From the NCBI GenBank assembly GCA_964539805.1, contig CAZIKN010000042.1:1-43474 (forward strand): DNA of 43,474 nt, given 5' to 3'. The notes below the pieces were generated by a model. That model searched no databases, had not been told where the DNA came from, and worked only from the letters and a program-made list of their open reading frames with translations. Source of the stretch: M3007 sp964539805 (GTDB lineage Bacteria; Bacteroidota; Bacteroidia; Chitinophagales; Saprospiraceae). The position numbers were made by a program, and so were the translations under genes. Of the stretch, positions 41,800-43,474 are shown one piece after another (position 1 is the stretch's first letter; every line of letters starts with the position of its first letter).

Positions 41800-43474
41800 G
41801 CGCTTCTTTCTTTTCAGAAACGTATAACCAGAGAGGAGTAGCAAAAGGAACAACCCCAAGAACCAGGGCCAGCGCACCGCTCTGTCAGCCCAGACCTGAT
41901 CAGCGCCCACCATGGAAAAGCCTGCCCAAAAATAAGGCGATTGGAGGGTAACGCTTGTTTGGGGATCATTCAGGTAGCTGAGTTTTGCGTCCCGCAAGGC
42001 GGAAGCAGTACTGTGCCCTTTTTGAATATTTTGATAAAATTGGTTGAAAATCAAGGCCGTACTAACATCATTAGCCATCCAAAGGCTTGAAATTAAACAG
42101 GCAGAACCCGCCTGGCCAAATGCGCGGGCAAGGCTCATCACGCCCTCGCCACTTTGTTCACTGCCCAAACCTGTCTCGCAGGCGCTCAACACCACCAAAT
42201 GCGCTTGCAAGGGCAGGGCATAAATATCCGGCAGATAAACCGCCTGGTCATACATTTCAATGTGAGGAGCCTCGCCTGTTCCAAAAGCGTGGGTACAAAG
42301 GTGCAAAATGTCAAAGTCAGGTGCCATTGCTGCAAAATTTTTCCAAGTGGCCTCTTCGTCTAAGCGAAGTGTTTTGTTTTTTACCGAAGCCCATTCCTTA
42401 GAGGCTTCAGGCAAGGGGGCCAAACCGCGCAGGCCAGTGCTTTGCATTGGTGAAAAACCTAAAAAAGGCTGTTTTGCCTTTGATGCCATGGCTTCCTGCC
42501 GGATCAGGGTGGATATTGACCAGGCATAGCGAACCCTTTGCTGCCGAAGCAGGTACACAGCATTACGAAGGGATGTATGGGCATCAGGTGCCTGCACCAC
42601 CAATGCTTCAAAAGGCACAAAATGGAACGGGCCATCCGGCACAATTAGCAATCTGTTCCCGGCATTCAATTGGTCAAGCCCCATTTTTTGGCTCAGTTCC
42701 CATGCGGTAGCCAGGTATTTTTCAGGGTCATTTAAAATGATATCTGCGCGTTTAAAACAGGAGGAAAACTGCTGCAACAGGTCTTTCAGGCCCGTATCAA
42801 AGGGGAGCACTCGCCACTGCGGCCGCATATTGTTCTGACAAACAAACAGGTAAACATCTTTTCCTGCTACAAAGAACTCAAGCAGAATCTCATGGTCATC
42901 CAAGGTTTTTAAACTATGATAAATATCTGAAAATGAATTATTTGACACATATTGATCAAGATTGGGGAATGCCCCTTTTAAAGCGAGTTCCAAAGCAGAA
43001 ATACTGCTGACGATTTGGTCCAACTCACTGCGCCACTGTACAGCCTGAGCATGATCCGGCTCTGTCAACAATTGGCGTTCAAAATAAGCCCTGCTTTGAC
43101 GAAGGGTAGCCAATTCGGCAAAGCGATTGTCCTGGTTGGCCAATTTTTGCCGCACCAAGTTTTCTTCCAAAGCTTCTGCCAAAAGGGTGGCCCTGTTGCG
43201 CTCGGATATGCTCAAGCCCTTGAAAAACCAGGCATCATCATGGGTTCGCTCAAAGAGGATATGGGCCATGCGGATGGCACTGCGCTCGCGCTCGCGCGCC
43301 ATTTTTTGAAGCCCTAATTTGGCTGATTGGTAACGATACACCTGCCTCAACCGCATTTCTGCCTGCCAGGCCAGGTCGTGGCAGTCCATAGCGTGTATAA
43401 GCCATTGATGGTCATTGGTTTGTTCATATAATTGTTCGGCGGCATTGGCTTTTAATTGCAAAGCTTCATACAGG
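41791..43474 (-). CDS. CHAT-domain protein with C-terminal membrane anchor, N-terminus missing
   Basis: The frame is open to the right edge, so the start is outside the window; the TTG at 43461 is not a true start. The visible N-terminal half is helical and TPR-like. The C-terminal CHAT domain (caspase/gingipain-like cysteine protease fold) keeps both catalytic residues: His in LHLCTHAFG (codon at 42289-42291) and Cys in LSACETG (codon at 42178-42180). A following S-x-x-x-G-E-G-V-M-S-L-A-R-A-F segment is also typical. One membrane helix (WPWFLGLFLLLLLSGY) and a basic tail (FLKRKKRLP) end the protein. A basic tail inside would place the CHAT domain in the periplasm. It is likely a protease or signalling hub; the target is unknown. 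Confidence 0.9.
   Translation of the reverse strand, partial: LYEALQLKANAAEQLYEQTNDHQWLIHAMDCHDLAWQAEMRLRQVYRYQSAKLGLQKMARERERSAIRMAHILFERTHDDAWFFKGLSISERNRATLLAEALEENLVRQKLANQDNRFAELATLRQSRAYFERQLLTEPDHAQAVQWRSELDQIVSSISALELALKGAFPNLDQYVSNNSFSDIYHSLKTLDDHEILLEFFVAGKDVYLFVCQNNMRPQWRVLPFDTGLKDLLQQFSSCFKRADIILNDPEKYLATAWELSQKMGLDQLNAGNRLLIVPDGPFHFVPFEALVVQAPDAHTSLRNAVYLLRQQRVRYAWSISTLIRQEAMASKAKQPFLGFSPMQSTGLRGLAPLPEASKEWASVKNKTLRLDEEATWKNFAAMAPDFDILHLCTHAFGTGEAPHIEMYDQAVYLPDIYALPLQAHLVVLSACETGLGSEQSGEGVMSLARAFGQAGSACLISSLWMANDVSTALIFNQFYQNIQKGHSTASALRDAKLSYLNDPQTSVTLQSPYFWAGFSMVGADQVWADRAVRWPWFLGLFLLLLLSGYTFLKRKKRLP

Overview
The window reads as a chromosomal segment of a Bacteroidota bacterium, most likely in or near the Saprospirales. 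The support is several secreted proteins with type IX secretion (T9SS) type A or type B C-terminal sorting domains, a SusC/SusD outer-membrane pair, DUF2911 and DUF2892 proteins, SprB repeats, Bacteroidota-type -7 promoter boxes (TAnnTTTG) and many short-lipobox lipoproteins. No tRNA, rRNA, CRISPR array, phage or intact transposase gene was found. The assignment rests on gene families only.

Layout. 1-1.6 kb: a cut-off membrane protein and two unrecognised minus-strand genes. 1.8-3.8 kb: a minus-strand cluster of a DUF2911 protein, a Crp/Fnr regulator, a 35-residue membrane peptide and a DUF2892 membrane protein, with a perfect CRP-type palindrome between the regulator and the two small genes. 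3.9-5.3 kb: a large unrecognised protein. 5.6-13.7 kb: a T9SS protein broken by a poly-C frameshift, then a giant PKD-repeat T9SS adhesin-like protein. 13.8-16.7 kb: a minus-strand block with a putative anti-sigma factor, an ECF sigma factor, rsmI, purS and pssA. 16.9-22.4 kb: a T9SS type B SprB-repeat protein, a MITE-like palindromic element, and an Asp-box propeller protein with both a lipobox and a T9SS tail. 22.5-31.5 kb: plus-strand GT-C glycosyltransferase, SixA-like phosphatase, fused alpha/beta E1 dehydrogenase, a PLD-nuclease with a PUA/EVE-like tail, and dnaE. 31.5-33.0 kb: two lipoproteins. 33.1-38.4 kb: SusD and SusC. 38.7-43.5 kb: an M1 metallopeptidase with a probable outer-membrane barrel tail, convergent with a truncated CHAT-domain protein.

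The strongest oddities are two perfect direct tandem duplications inside otherwise unrelated surface-protein genes: 1335 bp (445 codons) in the PKD protein and 750 bp (250 codons) in SusC. Both keep the reading frame, both look identical copy to copy by eye, and both have junctions without exact microhomology. Each gene would have a normal architecture if one copy were removed, so very recent duplication and assembly (or construct) artefact are both live explanations. The other observations of note are the regulator/operator pairing at 2.2-2.9 kb, the poly-C frameshift at 5722-5728, the PLD plus PUA/EVE-like fusion next to dnaE, and several palindromic intergenic elements.
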